The notes below the pieces were generated by a model. It was not told the DNA's origin. It saw only the letters and a list, made by a program, of their open reading frames with translations, and did not search any database. The position numbers were made by a program, and so were the translations under genes. From NCBI GenBank assembly GCA_021204175.1, contig JAJPZT010000019.1, forward strand, positions 1 to 52,989: DNA of 52,989 bases, in the 5' to 3' direction. This DNA comes from Clostridiales bacterium. GTDB taxonomy: Bacteria > Bacillota > Clostridia > Lachnospirales > CAG-274. This document shows positions 1 through 8,264 of this stretch, one piece after another. Each line of letters starts with the position of its first letter. Within the stretch, counting starts at the first letter, position 1.

Positions 1-55
1 GAAGCTGCTGGGGTCCACCTGCATAGCAGGTGGTTTTATTTTTCCTGCCACACAA
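1..55 (+). repeat. Repeat C, left copy, with terminator-like hairpin
   Basis: The first 55 bases reappear, inverted, at 52883-52943; the only clear difference is a 6-base gap near base 8. The core is a perfect hairpin, CCACCTGC-ATA-GCAGGTGG, followed by TTTTATTTTT, so on the plus strand it would work as a rho-independent terminator for something to the left of the window. The repeat probably continues beyond the window edge. It may be the 3' end of a repeated gene or mobile element; no coding part is visible. Confidence 0.75.
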
Positions 56-88
56 TAAAAAACAGCGGCTTAAAATAAAACCGCTGTC
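56..88 (-). terminator. Rho-independent terminator of infC-rpmI-rplT
   Basis: Read on the minus strand, ACAGCGG and CCGCTGT form a 7-bp stem followed directly by a T run (TTTTTTATT). It lies just downstream of the rplT stop codon. Confidence 0.85.
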
Positions 89-109
89 ATAGTTCATATT
101 AATATATAA

Positions 110-463
110 TTAAATGTTAGCCTTTGCTGTTTCAGCAAGCTTTGCGAATGCAGGCATATCTGTAACAGCCAAATCAGCAAGCATTTTTCTGTTAATGGAA
201 ACGTTTGCGTTCTTAAGACCGTTAATCATCTTAGAATAGCTGATTCCGTTCATTCTTGCAGCTGCGTTGATACGAACAATCCAAAGCTTACGATAGTCAC
301 GCTTTGTCTGCTTTCTGCCTGCAAATGAATGAGCCATTGCACGCATAACCGACTGCTTTGCAACTCTGTACTGCTTGCTTCTGGCGCCTACAAAGCCCTT
401 AGCCATTTTCAATACTTTTTTATGCTTTTTACGTGCATTTAATGCACCTTTAACTCTTGCCAT
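110..463 (-). CDS. rplT: 50S ribosomal protein L20
   Basis: This is a 117-residue basic protein with the typical L20 N-terminus ([16 protein letters not shown]) and the conserved [14 protein letters not shown] block, the normal length for the family. L20 binds 23S rRNA early in assembly of the large subunit. In Firmicutes it also represses its own operon by binding the infC leader. It is the last gene of infC-rpmI-rplT, 35 bases after rpmI, with an AAGGAGG ribosome-binding site. A terminator follows. Confidence 0.98.
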   Translation of the reverse strand: MARVKGALNARKKHKKVLKMAKGFVGARSKQYRVAKQSVMRAMAHSFAGRKQTKRDYRKLWIVRINAAARMNGISYSKMINGLKNANVSINRKMLADLAVTDMPAFAKLAETAKANI

Positions 464-498
464 TTTATATTTCCTCCTTGAATAAAAGCCAACTTAAA

Positions 499-696
499 TC
501 AGATGTAAGGCAGTTCTCTCTTAATTTGTTTCATATTTGTAGAATCGCAAAGAGTAGCTTTTCTTAAAGATCTCTTTCTCTTCTGAGTCTTTTTTGTAAG
601 AATGTGCTGCTTATTGGCTTTAAATCTCTTGATTTTACCTGTACCTGTTACAGATACTCTCTTAGCAAGAGCTTTTCTTGTTTTTAACTTAGGCAT
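499..696 (-). CDS. rpmI: 50S ribosomal protein L35
   Basis: This 65-residue basic protein begins MPKLKTRKALAKR, the standard L35 N-terminus, and contains the HILTKKTQKRKRSLR block. L35 is a small structural protein of the large ribosomal subunit. The frame can be read 14 codons further upstream, but the ATG at 696 is preceded by AAGGAGG and matches the family start. It lies between infC and rplT, the conserved bacterial order. Confidence 0.97.
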   Translation of the reverse strand: MPKLKTRKALAKRVSVTGTGKIKRFKANKQHILTKKTQKRKRSLRKATLCDSTNMKQIKRELPYI

Positions 697-721
697 TTTA
701 AAAATCCTCCTTGATTGCCGG

Positions 722-1228
722 TTAAGCCTTGGGAACAATAAACATAGTCATAGTTCTCGCCTCAACCTTTGGCTGTTTATCTATTGTGCCGAATTCTGAA
801 ACCTGTTCGGCAAAATCTTTCATTATACCGACTGCCATATCGGCACGCCCCAATTCTCTGCCTCTGAAACGAATTGAGACCTTAAGCTTGTTGCCGTCTT
901 TTAAAAATTTCAGAGCATTTTTTACTTTTACCTGAACATCGTGGGTATCGATATTTGGTGAAAGCCTTATTTCTTTAACAGTAACCGTTTTTTGTTTTTT
1001 TCTTGCTTCCTTTTCCTTCTTCTGTGTGTCAAACTTATATTTGCTGTAGTCCATAAGCTTGCAGACAGGGGGTTTAGCGGAAGGAGAAATTTTTACAAGA
1101 TCCAGCTTTTTTTCATCGGCTATCTTCTGGGCGTCTCTTGCTGACATAATACCCAACTGAGAGCCGTCGTTTCCGATAAGTCTGATTTCCCTATCTCTGA
1201 TTTGCTGGTTAATCATTAAATCTGTAAT
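722..1228 (-). CDS. infC: Translation initiation factor IF-3, AUU start
   Basis: IF-3 binds the 30S subunit, checks the start codon and initiator tRNA, and prevents premature subunit joining. The N-terminal domain (INQQIRDREIRLIG) and C-terminal domain (KEIRLSPNIDTHD) are complete. No ATG or GTG suits the ribosome-binding site: AGGAGG (1237-1242) lies 8 bases upstream of an in-frame ATT at 1226-1228, a GTG overlaps the site itself, and the next ATG is 20 bases away. A rare AUU start is well known for infC (E. coli, Geobacillus) and allows IF-3 to limit its own synthesis. The protein would be 168 residues. The gene heads infC-rpmI-rplT behind an attenuator leader. Confidence 0.95.
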   Translation of the reverse strand: MTDLMINQQIRDREIRLIGNDGSQLGIMSARDAQKIADEKKLDLVKISPSAKPPVCKLMDYSKYKFDTQKKEKEARKKQKTVTVKEIRLSPNIDTHDVQVKVKNALKFLKDGNKLKVSIRFRGRELGRADMAVGIMKDFAEQVSEFGTIDKQPKVEARTMTMFIVPKA

Positions 1229-1299
1229 AGCAGACACCTCCTAAAATGAATATAACCCTTTGAGCTTGCGTTAAGCACTGCCCTTTAATTTATAAAAGT

Positions 1300-1438
1300 A
1301 AAAAAGACAGATCCGAAAGATCTGCCGACACTCTGAAACACTTCTTTTGAGCAACAAACTATGCCCTCTGAAATTTTGAGTAACCTTAAAGTATAAAAAC
1401 CGTAAGGTGAGAATCGGAATCCTTCTTTACAGACAATT
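1300..1438 (-). promoter_or_regulatory. infC leader, L20-leader-like attenuator
   Basis: About 200 transcribed bases separate the promoter from infC. Read on the minus strand they include a CTCACCTTACGG segment resembling the Firmicutes L20-binding leader. They end in a terminator hairpin, CAGATC-TTTCG-GATCTG followed by TTTTTT (1300-1325). Leaders of this kind stop transcription when free L20 is abundant. The terminator is clear; assignment to the L20 leader family is by resemblance and position. Confidence 0.68.
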
Positions 1439-1467
1439 ATTGTAGCACAGTATATCTTCATTGTCAA
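1439..1467 (-). promoter_or_regulatory. Promoter of infC-rpmI-rplT
   Basis: On the minus strand, TTGACA (1462-1467), a 17-base spacer and TACAAT (1439-1444) form a near-consensus vegetative promoter facing infC. Confidence 0.85.
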
Positions 1468-1519
1468 GTAAAATTTTGTTTTTTTCACAATTTTTTTATT
1501 CATTTTTTTCTTAAAGTAC

Positions 1520-1548
1520 TTGAAATAATATAAGAGTTGGTGTATAAT
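1520..1548 (+). promoter_or_regulatory. Promoter of the antisense RNA
   Basis: TTGAAA (1520-1525), a 17-base spacer and TATAAT (1543-1548) form a strong consensus promoter. It points rightward into a short stretch with no plus-strand coding sequence that ends in a terminator at about 1693. Confidence 0.8.
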
Positions 1549-1554
1549 ATAAAT

Positions 1555-1588
1555 GTGAAAAGAAAAGGTGAGTACGCCAATATTCACC
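1555..1588 (-). terminator. Terminator of the small toxin-like mRNA
   Basis: On the minus strand GGTGA and TCACC (1567-1588) form a short stem followed by TTTTCTTTT. It would end the small minus-strand mRNA about 80 bases past its stop codon. The same bases form the 5' hairpin of the antisense RNA. Confidence 0.62.
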
Positions 1589-1693
1589 TAATCTCGTCTT
1601 GCGACTAAGCAATTGTTTCAAGTCGGTTAGGCGAAAGTTGTAAAATTTATTACAGACCACCGCTATTTACGACATTGGGGTGGTCTTTTCTTT
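1555..1693 (+). ncRNA. Putative type I antitoxin RNA
   Basis: A transcript from the promoter at 1520-1548 would start near 1555. It would end at a rho-independent terminator in which GACCACC (1655-1661) pairs with GGTGGTC (1679-1685), followed by TTTTCTTT. The roughly 135-nt RNA contains a GGTGA/TCACC hairpin and a CGACT/AGTCG hairpin and has no likely coding frame. It is fully antisense to the 3' part of the minus-strand mRNA for the 39-residue peptide at 1667-1786. This convergent arrangement is that of the Bacillus BsrG/SR4 and TxpA/RatA type I systems. Expression has not been shown. Confidence 0.68.
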
Positions 1694-1786
1694 GTGCATT
1701 ATTTTTAGTATCAATGTTATGTACCATATATCATACATATATTGTATAATAACAAAGTACATATACACTATGTCAAATGCATTCAT
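1667..1786 (-). CDS. Putative type I toxin, 39-residue membrane peptide
   Basis: A short frame begins ATG at 1784-1786, seven bases after a strong AGGAGGG (1794-1800). The peptide starts MNAFDIVYMYFVII, continues as one hydrophobic, aromatic-rich helix to about residue 30, and ends in a charged tail (HKEKTTPMS). That architecture matches the BsrG/TxpA/Fst type of membrane toxins; there is no clear sequence identity. In the leader, GGCTAATCTTCC (1837-1848) can pair with GGAGGGATAGCC (1788-1799), burying the ribosome-binding site, as in several type I toxin mRNAs. The last eight or so codons and the 3' end are covered by an antisense RNA. The gene stands alone between infC and coaBC. A harmless small membrane peptide remains possible. 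Confidence 0.68.
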   Translation of the reverse strand: MNAFDIVYMYFVIIQYMYDIWYITLILKIMHKEKTTPMS

Positions 1787-1879
1787 CGGCTATCCCTCCT
1801 TTATAATAAAAGTCCTACGAGTACTATAAATTATATGGAAGATTAGCCTAACCAACCCTTTAGCAAATTGCCTACAGAT

Positions 1880-1885
1880 ATTATA
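1880..1885 (-). promoter_or_regulatory. Possible -10 element of the toxin-like mRNA
   Basis: TATAAT on the minus strand would give a leader of roughly 90 bases. No good -35 lies at the right distance. A second TATAAT at about 1830-1835 is an alternative but would cut off most of the inhibitory hairpin. Confidence 0.35.
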
Positions 1886-1939
1886 TAAAAAAACATACAG
1901 TAAAGAGCTTTTGAAAAAAATAAGTTTTTTTTATTATAT

Positions 1940-3130
1940 TTACAATTTAATAAGTGTTTTGACTATTTCAAGAGCGCAGTCATCCTTTGACATAAGAGGC
2001 AGCTCTCTGTTTTCATTTTCGGTAATCAAAATCATTTTGTTGGTGTCCGTTCCGAAGCCGCTGCCCTCTTCGCTTATACTGTTTGCGGCAATCATATTTA
2101 CATTTTTGGAAATAAGCTTTTTTCTGCTGTTGTTCAAAAGATTTTCAGTTTCCATTGAAAAGCCGCAGATTTTTCTTTTTCCGTCAGAGTGTTCGCCCAA
2201 AAATTTAAGAATATCATCTGTTCTTTTAAGCTCAATGTTCATATCACCGTCTGTCTTTTTAATTTTGTTTTCAGCTGTTTTAACCGGTGTATAATCAGCC
2301 ACTGCGGCAGCCATAAAAATATAGTCGCTTTCTTCATAGTGAGCCTTAAAAGCGTTAAACATATCAAGAGCCGATTTTACACTGACTATATTCATTCCGT
2401 AGGGTATTTCCGCAGTGGTATTTCCCTTAATTATTGTAACATCCGCTCCCAAAGAAGCAGCGGCTCTTGCTGCTGCAAAGCCCATTTTTCCGCTGGAATG
2501 ATTTGTTATAAATCTGACGGGGTCAATAGCCTCCTGAGTTGCTCCGCAGCTTACCAAAACCTTTTTGCCCTTTAAGGGTCTGTCGGTTTCAATATTTCTT
2601 TCTATAAAGTCAAAAATCTGCTTAGCCTCGGGCATTCTGCCCTGACCTACATCACCGCACGCCATTTCACCGCTGGCGGCGTCCATAACAATATAGTCCT
2701 CATACTGCTGAAGCCTTTTTACATTTGCTTTAAAAATAGGATTAGAATACATATTGGGATTCATCGCCGGAACAATAAGCTTTTTAGCCTTTGTCGCCAT
2801 AATTGTTGTGGAAAGCATATCATCCGCTATACCGTTTGCTATTTTGCCTACAATGTTGGCAGTTGCCGGAGCGACCACAAACATATCAGCCCTGTTAGCC
2901 AGTGAAATATGCTTAACGTCAAATGTGGCTACCCTTTCGAAAGTGTCCGTTATACACTTGTTTTGTGAAAGTTCTTCTATAAGATAAGGTGTTACAAACT
3001 CAGCGGCGCTTTTCGTCATAATTGTGTGAACATCCGCTCCTGCCTTTTTTAGAAGTCTAATAAGCTCACAGCATTTATAAACCGCTACCGAGCCTGTCAT
3101 ACCCAAAACGATTGTTTTATCTTTAAGCAT
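1940..3130 (-). CDS. coaBC: Bifunctional phosphopantothenoylcysteine decarboxylase/synthetase
   Basis: CoaBC joins cysteine to 4'-phosphopantothenate (CTP-dependent) and decarboxylates the product to phosphopantetheine in coenzyme A synthesis. The FMN-dependent CoaC half (residues 1 to about 180) shows GMTGSVAVYK, the catalytic His in HISLANRADMFVVAPATAN, the PAMNPNMY substrate motif and the active-site Cys in ACGDVGQGRMPE. The CoaB half begins near residue 188 with GATQEAIDPVRFITNHSSG. The start at 3130 follows a GGGTGA site and lies 4 bases after the fumB stop, so the two are co-transcribed. The protein is 396 residues, normal for the family. A further pantothenate gene, coaX, is at 40.5 kb. 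Confidence 0.96.
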   Translation of the reverse strand: MLKDKTIVLGMTGSVAVYKCCELIRLLKKAGADVHTIMTKSAAEFVTPYLIEELSQNKCITDTFERVATFDVKHISLANRADMFVVAPATANIVGKIANGIADDMLSTTIMATKAKKLIVPAMNPNMYSNPIFKANVKRLQQYEDYIVMDAASGEMACGDVGQGRMPEAKQIFDFIERNIETDRPLKGKKVLVSCGATQEAIDPVRFITNHSSGKMGFAAARAAASLGADVTIIKGNTTAEIPYGMNIVSVKSALDMFNAFKAHYEESDYIFMAAAVADYTPVKTAENKIKKTDGDMNIELKRTDDILKFLGEHSDGKRKICGFSMETENLLNNSRKKLISKNVNMIAANSISEEGSGFGTDTNKMILITENENRELPLMSKDDCALEIVKTLIKL

Positions 3131-3134
3131 AAAA

Positions 3135-3680
3135 TCACCCTTCTCTGTATTTTTCACGTTCTGTCTCATAAAGATTGTTTCCGTAAGAGTCTATAACCAC
3201 AATTCCCGGAAAGTCTTTAACAACGAGCTTATGAACCGCTTCAGCCCCCAAATCATCATAGGCTGTCACTTCACAGCTTTCTACATGTGAAGCAAGAAGC
3301 GCACCTGCACCTCCGATTGCACCTATATAGACACAGCCGTATTTTTTCATAGCCTCGATAACCTCAGAACTTCTCTTTCCCTTGCCTATCATAACGGTTT
3401 CTCCGTATTTAATCATATCGGGAGAATATTTATCCATTCGATAGCTTGTGGTGGGGCCGATTGCCCCTACAGGCTCTCCGGGCTTAGCCGGTGAGGGACC
3501 GGCAAAATAAATTACGCTGTTTTCAATTTCAAAGGGAAAGCCCTCTTTTTCTCTGTTTTCCAACATTCTCTTATGTGCGGCGTCTCTGGCAGTATAAATT
3601 GTCCCCGTAATTTCCACACTGTCTCCTGCCTTAAGTTCCTTTATAATATCCCTTGTTACGGGAGTAGTTAGTTTTTTCAA
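3135..3680 (-). CDS. fumB: Class I fumarate hydratase, beta subunit
   Basis: This is the C-terminal (beta) subunit of a two-subunit iron-sulfur fumarase/tartrate dehydratase, which interconverts fumarate and malate. Family motifs are GTIYTARDAAHKR, FAGPSPAKPGEPVGAIGPTTS and the IGAIGGAGALL segment. The TTG at 3680 gives the family N-terminus (LKKLTTPV) and lies 5 bases after AGGTGA; a GTG at 3689 overlaps that site and is less likely. The alpha partner is at 7364-8209, separated by three unrelated genes, although the two subunits are usually adjacent. Substrate choice (fumarate versus tartrate) cannot be fixed from sequence alone; the symbol is positional. Confidence 0.9.
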   Translation of the reverse strand: MKKLTTPVTRDIIKELKAGDSVEITGTIYTARDAAHKRMLENREKEGFPFEIENSVIYFAGPSPAKPGEPVGAIGPTTSYRMDKYSPDMIKYGETVMIGKGKRSSEVIEAMKKYGCVYIGAIGGAGALLASHVESCEVTAYDDLGAEAVHKLVVKDFPGIVVIDSYGNNLYETEREKYREG

Positions 3681-3695
3681 AATTGTCACCTGCTT

Positions 3696-5361
3696 TTAAA
3701 AAATATTATGGTCATAAATAAGTAATACATATCTGCTGTTTCTGTCGGCTCTTACACACTGATTTATAAGCTCGTTTCCGCTTTCGGATAACTCATTATA
3801 TTCGCCTGCGGTTAAAAGAATGAAATATTCATCAGTGTTTTCCTGATCTTCATACCAACTATAGAACGACTGATAATTATATTCCTCTATTTCACCGTCA
3901 ACAATTTGAATATTTCTTACCTTGACCTCGTCATTGCTTAAAACCGTCAGAGCATTGGCATTCCAGAATGTTCCGTAGCCATAGTCAACACCGTTTTTTT
4001 CTATGAGTTTTATAGCCTGAGCCTTGTCGCTGCCTTTATAATTATTATCAAGTGCAAAAATCGTAAGGGCACTTTGAAGAGCAACCACAATCAGAGGAAT
4101 CATAAATATAACCCCTATTCTAAACATCTTTTTATCTTTAATCATATTTCCGCAGAAAACAAAATATATAATTAAAGATGTGCATAAAACAGGACTGAGC
4201 CTCCAGTTTGCATTTGAAATTTTGTCGAATATCCAGCCTATTAAAATAAATGCAGTGCTGCACCAGTGACCTATAAGCAAAATTCTTGTTTTTCTGCTTT
4301 CGATTTTATTATAATTAAAAAGCATATACAAGGGTATTATAGGCACAATGGTTCCCGTAATTATTTTAATAATGTTAAATATGGATTTTAAACTTAAAAT
4401 ATCGTCTTCGTCCGCAATATCAACGCCTATTAAAGTAAACCATTTTTCCAAAATTGAATTAAGGTTTTCAAGCCATTTTTTGCTGTCACTGAATTTTGAA
4501 TAAGCGTCCTCATATCCGCCGCTGACATCGCCTTTTAAGACATTAATCAAAGCCATACCCAAAATAACAAAAACACACAGTATAATGACATATTTAAAAA
4601 CAAAAGTCATTTTTTTATCGGACATTTTAATATCTGTATTAAGTAAAGCTTCTCCCAACAATCCACCTATAAGAGGAAGTATAAATATGGTAAGAGCCTG
4701 AATACCGTTTGTGGCTGAAAGCATAACGAAAAGAGCCAAAATGCCGCTTATTATATAAAACCCTTTTGTTTTTATTTCATTATCATACATTTTTAAAATC
4801 TTAAAAAGTACGGTCATGCCTATCATTAAAAACAATATGCCCTGTGAATAATATATTATGTGACCCCAAAATATTTCTCTGAGCTTTTGGCTTGCTGAAA
4901 TACACATAACCATTGAAAAGACAGAAGCCGCACAGAAGGGATAAGAAAAATCCATCTCTCTTAAAAGAGCTGTTAAGGCAATTATAAAAACAAAGGCAAA
5001 CAATATCATTCCCAAACAGTGGGTTGTATAGCTGAAGCCGAAAAAAGGCATAAATAAAAGCATAAACAAATTGCCCCCGAAGGGAAGAATACAGGCATAT
5101 TTAAAGTCAGGGTTTACTATTTTACTGCTATCAAAGGTTGCCTTTGCCCAAAGTATGGTATCGGTGCAGTCGGAATGAAACTCCACCTTTCCCGGGCTTA
5201 TAATATAATAAACAACCAAAAGAAATGAAAGTAAAATAACAAACAGAGAAATATAATTACTTATATTAAGCCCTGAAAATTTATCTTTGAAAACACTTAT
5301 TTTTGTATCTGCTATATTATTATTCTCGGTTTTATCTGTTTTTGCGTCACTTTTTTTTCAT
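3696..5361 (-). CDS. GT-C-like polytopic membrane protein, 5' end frameshifted
   Basis: About 11 hydrophobic segments with a first extracytoplasmic loop carrying acidic residues ([10 protein letters not shown]) resemble GT-C fold lipid-linked sugar transferases; no named family is recognised. The uninterrupted frame from a canonical start begins only at a TTG at 5219, inside the first membrane helix and without a ribosome-binding site. The same frame stays open upstream to an eight-A run. There an ATG at 5359-5361, well placed after GGAGAAGGA, would enter this frame if the run were seven A. The restored N-terminus would be [10 protein letters not shown] followed by a complete first helix, about 553 residues in all. 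It sits with FAD-oxidoreductase and GtrA genes, suggesting envelope glycan work. The frameshift may be an error, phase variation or slippage. Confidence 0.75.
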
Positions 5362-6886
5362 GATATTCCTTCTCCGTATTTACGCTCCAAATATTCTTCT
5401 TGCTTATGCTTCCACAGAGAATATTATTAACGGCTTCAAAGCTTGTAGCCATAGAGTGATCCATATTGTTATAACGGTGCTGACCGTTTCTGCCCACACA
5501 GAAGAGGTTTTTAAACGTGTCTAAATATTCAATAAGTGTATCCATTTCGCTGTATGTGTCAAAATATGCTGGGTAAGCCTTTTTAACCTTTTCTCTGTGA
5601 GAGTCCAAAACATTTGCCTCTGACTTAATGACTTCCATTTTTACAAGCTCGTCAACTGCAAATTTAATACATTCCTCATCGGACATATTCCAAAAATCGT
5701 CCCCTTCGTCACAGAAATATTCAAGACCTATCCAAACCTTGTTTTCCGGGTCGTCTACCATATAAGGCGACCAGTTGTTGAAAATCTGTATTCTGCCAAG
5801 CTTAACCCCCGTATCCTGAACATAAATCCAGCAGTCGGGAACAATGTTTCCCAAGGTTTTAATTTTTGTTTTGTTTTCCAGATTAAGGTGATCTAAAAGA
5901 AGTCCCACTGTTACAAAGTCTCTGTAAGGAAGTCCTTCCGCAATTTTCGCAATGTTTTCGGGCACGTCATCATCAATTGAAGCCACTAAATCCTTAACGG
6001 GCATAGATGAAATAACAATATCGGCTTTATATTCATTTTCACCGCAGAAAACGGACTTTATATTGCCTTTGTTTACTGTAAGCCTGTCGACCCTCTGATT
6101 TTTTATGATTTTGCCGCCCATTTTTTCTATTTCAACAGTGGCAGTCTCCCAAAGCTGACCGGGGCCGTATTTGGGGTAAATATATTCTTCTATAAGAGAG
6201 GTTTCAACCTCTTTCTTTGTGGAAGGTATAACAGAACCGATCATATCCTTTAAAACTGCCGTTACCGAAAGACCCTTAACCCTCTGTGAGCCCCAGTCTG
6301 CGGAAATTTCACGAGGGTGTCTGCCCCAAAGCTTTTCCGTATAGCCTTCGAAAAACATAGAATAAAGAGTTTTTCCAAATCTGTTTATATAAAAGTTTTC
6401 AAGGTTTGTTTCAGGCAGCTTTTTAACTGTGGCATTAACATAAGAAAAGCCGGATTTCATTGTCTTTTTAAGACCCATATTTATAAATGTCTGAGGCTTT
6501 AAGCTGACGGGATAGTCAAAGAATTTTTTAAGATAATAAATTCTTGAAACTCTGTTTCTTATAAGCATAACCCTGTCCTCTTTTTCAGGGTCGGGGCCGC
6601 CTTCCTTAAAATTTTTCTTTTTGTTAAGCTTTAAATCGTCATAAGAGGGCTTTCCCTGAGTGGGCATTAAACTTTCCCACCATTTATTAACTCTTTCGTC
6701 CTTTGAGAAAAATCTGTGACCGCCTATATCCATACGGTTACCCTTATATTTAACGGTTCTCGAAATACCGCCGATTTCGTTTGATTCCTCCAAAACAACC
6801 ACATTGTAGGATTTGCTCTTTCTCAAAAGCTCATAAGCCGCTGTTAAGCCCGCAGGACCTGCGCCTATAATAACAACATTTTTCAT
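5312..6886 (-). CDS. FAD-dependent oxidoreductase, UDP-galactopyranose mutase-like
   Basis: This 524-residue protein has an N-terminal dinucleotide-binding motif ([17 protein letters not shown], from residue 4) and an FAD-contact segment GGISRT...GGHRFFSKD. It belongs to the NAD(P)-binding Rossmann amine-oxidase/UDP-galactopyranose-mutase-like group. Such proteins often sit beside GtrA and membrane glycosyltransferases in polysaccharide loci, as here; the substrate is unknown. It starts at the last base of the GtrA stop region (6886), so translation is coupled. Its last 13 codons lie downstream of the eight-A run at 5351-5358. With seven A the protein would end at ...EYHEKK, overlapping the start of the next gene. 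Confidence 0.82.
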   Translation of the reverse strand: MKNVVIIGAGPAGLTAAYELLRKSKSYNVVVLEESNEIGGISRTVKYKGNRMDIGGHRFFSKDERVNKWWESLMPTQGKPSYDDLKLNKKKNFKEGGPDPEKEDRVMLIRNRVSRIYYLKKFFDYPVSLKPQTFINMGLKKTMKSGFSYVNATVKKLPETNLENFYINRFGKTLYSMFFEGYTEKLWGRHPREISADWGSQRVKGLSVTAVLKDMIGSVIPSTKKEVETSLIEEYIYPKYGPGQLWETATVEIEKMGGKIIKNQRVDRLTVNKGNIKSVFCGENEYKADIVISSMPVKDLVASIDDDVPENIAKIAEGLPYRDFVTVGLLLDHLNLENKTKIKTLGNIVPDCWIYVQDTGVKLGRIQIFNNWSPYMVDDPENKVWIGLEYFCDEGDDFWNMSDEECIKFAVDELVKMEVIKSEANVLDSHREKVKKAYPAYFDTYSEMDTLIEYLDTFKNLFCVGRNGQHRYNNMDHSMATSFEAVNNILCGSISKKNIWSVNTEKEYHEKKVTQKQIKPRIII

Positions 6887-7347
6887 TAATCCTTACCTCC
6901 AGAATACAATAAAACCTTTCGTGTTATATAGTTATAAAAAAGTATAATAATCTGAACAACAGCCTTTGCTATATATTTGTTCATAAATTTAACAGCTATA
7001 AGCATAAGAATAACCGTAAGACCGCAGCCTATAACACCTATTACTGCATAGACAAAAAATTCTGCGGCAGTGCTGTTTGTGTTTGCCCTTTGTGTAAAAA
7101 CCACAAGCTTTGACAAAGCAAAGTTTGTTATAAGCCCGAAAATAAAACCCATAACTGTGGCAAAGGCTATGCTTAAAGACGTGTCGGGCAGGGGAAAGCT
7201 TACTGCCGCAAAAACACCGTAGTCAACAACAAAGGCTATTCCTCCTATAAAGCAATATCTGAAAAACTTTATAAATTCGTTTTCGGTAGGCAAATAAAAA
7301 AGCTCTCTGAATTTAAGCTTAAAACAAAGCTCCAATAATTCTTTCAT
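6886..7347 (-). CDS. GtrA family membrane protein
   Basis: This is a 153-residue protein with four hydrophobic helices. It has the GtrA-type first helix ([20 protein letters not shown]) and a conserved second one ([18 protein letters not shown]). GtrA-like proteins are thought to flip or handle polyprenyl-linked sugars in O-antigen glucosylation, teichoic acid or arabinogalactan pathways. It heads the three-gene cassette (GtrA, FAD oxidoreductase, GT-C-like protein) placed between the two fumarase subunit genes. It starts 16 bases after the fumA stop, so it is probably in the fumA transcript. Confidence 0.88.
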   Translation of the reverse strand: MKELLELCFKLKFRELFYLPTENEFIKFFRYCFIGGIAFVVDYGVFAAVSFPLPDTSLSIAFATVMGFIFGLITNFALSKLVVFTQRANTNSTAAEFFVYAVIGVIGCGLTVILMLIAVKFMNKYIAKAVVQIIILFYNYITRKVLLYSGGKD

Positions 7348-7363
7348 AAATTAATTTCATTCC

Positions 7364-8209
7364 TTACAAAATACATTCACAGTGTCGCGTTACGTGGCAG
7401 CTTATGTTTACCGCAACGGGCATACCGGCTATGTGTGTGGCGTAATCCTCAGCCGCCGCCCATAAAATTGTGGTTTTACCCCCTAAGCCCTGAGGACCTA
7501 TGCCTGTTTTGTTTGCCTTTTCAATAACCTCTTTTTCGATTTCTCTTAAATATTCTTTTTCGGAATGTATTCCCACAGGACGCAAAAGAGCCTTTTTGGC
7601 AAGATAAGCGGAATATTCGAAGTTGCCTCCTAAGCCTATTCCCACAATCATAGGTGGGCATGGGTTGGGACCTGCTTCTTCAATTGTTTTTAATATACAG
7701 TTTATAACTCCCTCTCTGCCGTCTGAAGGCTTAAGCATATAAATTTTTGACATATTTTCAGAGCCGAAGTCCTTGGGAGCAACGGTTATTTTAAGCCTGT
7801 CTCCTTCAACTATGTCATAGTGAATAATTGCCGGTGTGTTGTCCTTAGTATTTATTCTTTCTATAATAGGGTCGTAAACAACTGACTTTCTTAAATATCC
7901 CTCAACATAGCCCTGTCTGACACCCTCGTTAACTGCATCCCTTAAAAGACCCCCTTTTACAGAGACCTCCTGACCTATTTCAATAAAAACAACCGCCATT
8001 CCCGTATCCTGACATATGGGGATCATCCTTTCCTCCGCAATCTCGGCGTTTTTCTTAAGGTTTTCAAGTATATTACAGGCAACAGGAGATTTTTCACACT
8101 GAAGAGCCTTATCAAAGATCAACTTTATATCATTGTTTAAAATGCAGTTTGCATTAATACACATATTTTTAACATTTTGTACTATTTCATCAAAATTTAT
8201 ATATCTCAT
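7364..8209 (-). CDS. fumA: Class I fumarate hydratase, alpha subunit
   Basis: This 281-residue alpha subunit carries the [4Fe-4S] cluster of a two-subunit, oxygen-sensitive fumarase. Three cysteines fit the cluster ligands: PICQDTG, NPCPPMIVGIGLGG and SCHVTRHC near the C-terminus. Fumarase hydrates fumarate to malate in the incomplete, often reductive, TCA branch of anaerobes. An AAAGGTG site precedes the ATG. It is the first gene of a minus-strand operon whose fifth gene is the beta subunit, an unusual separation. The promoter is probably the extended -10 at 8256-8264. Confidence 0.93.
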   Translation of the reverse strand: MRYINFDEIVQNVKNMCINANCILNNDIKLIFDKALQCEKSPVACNILENLKKNAEIAEERMIPICQDTGMAVVFIEIGQEVSVKGGLLRDAVNEGVRQGYVEGYLRKSVVYDPIIERINTKDNTPAIIHYDIVEGDRLKITVAPKDFGSENMSKIYMLKPSDGREGVINCILKTIEEAGPNPCPPMIVGIGLGGNFEYSAYLAKKALLRPVGIHSEKEYLREIEKEVIEKANKTGIGPQGLGGKTTILWAAAEDYATHIAGMPVAVNISCHVTRHCECIL

Positions 8210-8255
8210 AATACACCTTTTTTTCCTTTAACATAATAAGAATAATCTAATTTTG

Positions 8256-8264
8256 ATTATATCA
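8256..8264 (-). promoter_or_regulatory. Extended -10 promoter of the fumA operon
   Basis: TGATATAAT on the minus strand is an extended -10 sequence about 45 bases upstream of fumA. The -35 region is weak, which extended -10 promoters tolerate. Confidence 0.55.

Noticed and set aside
1285..1587. 100-codon minus-strand frame upstream of infC
   Set aside because: It covers the infC leader terminator and promoter and has no suitable start signal. The regulatory reading is much stronger.
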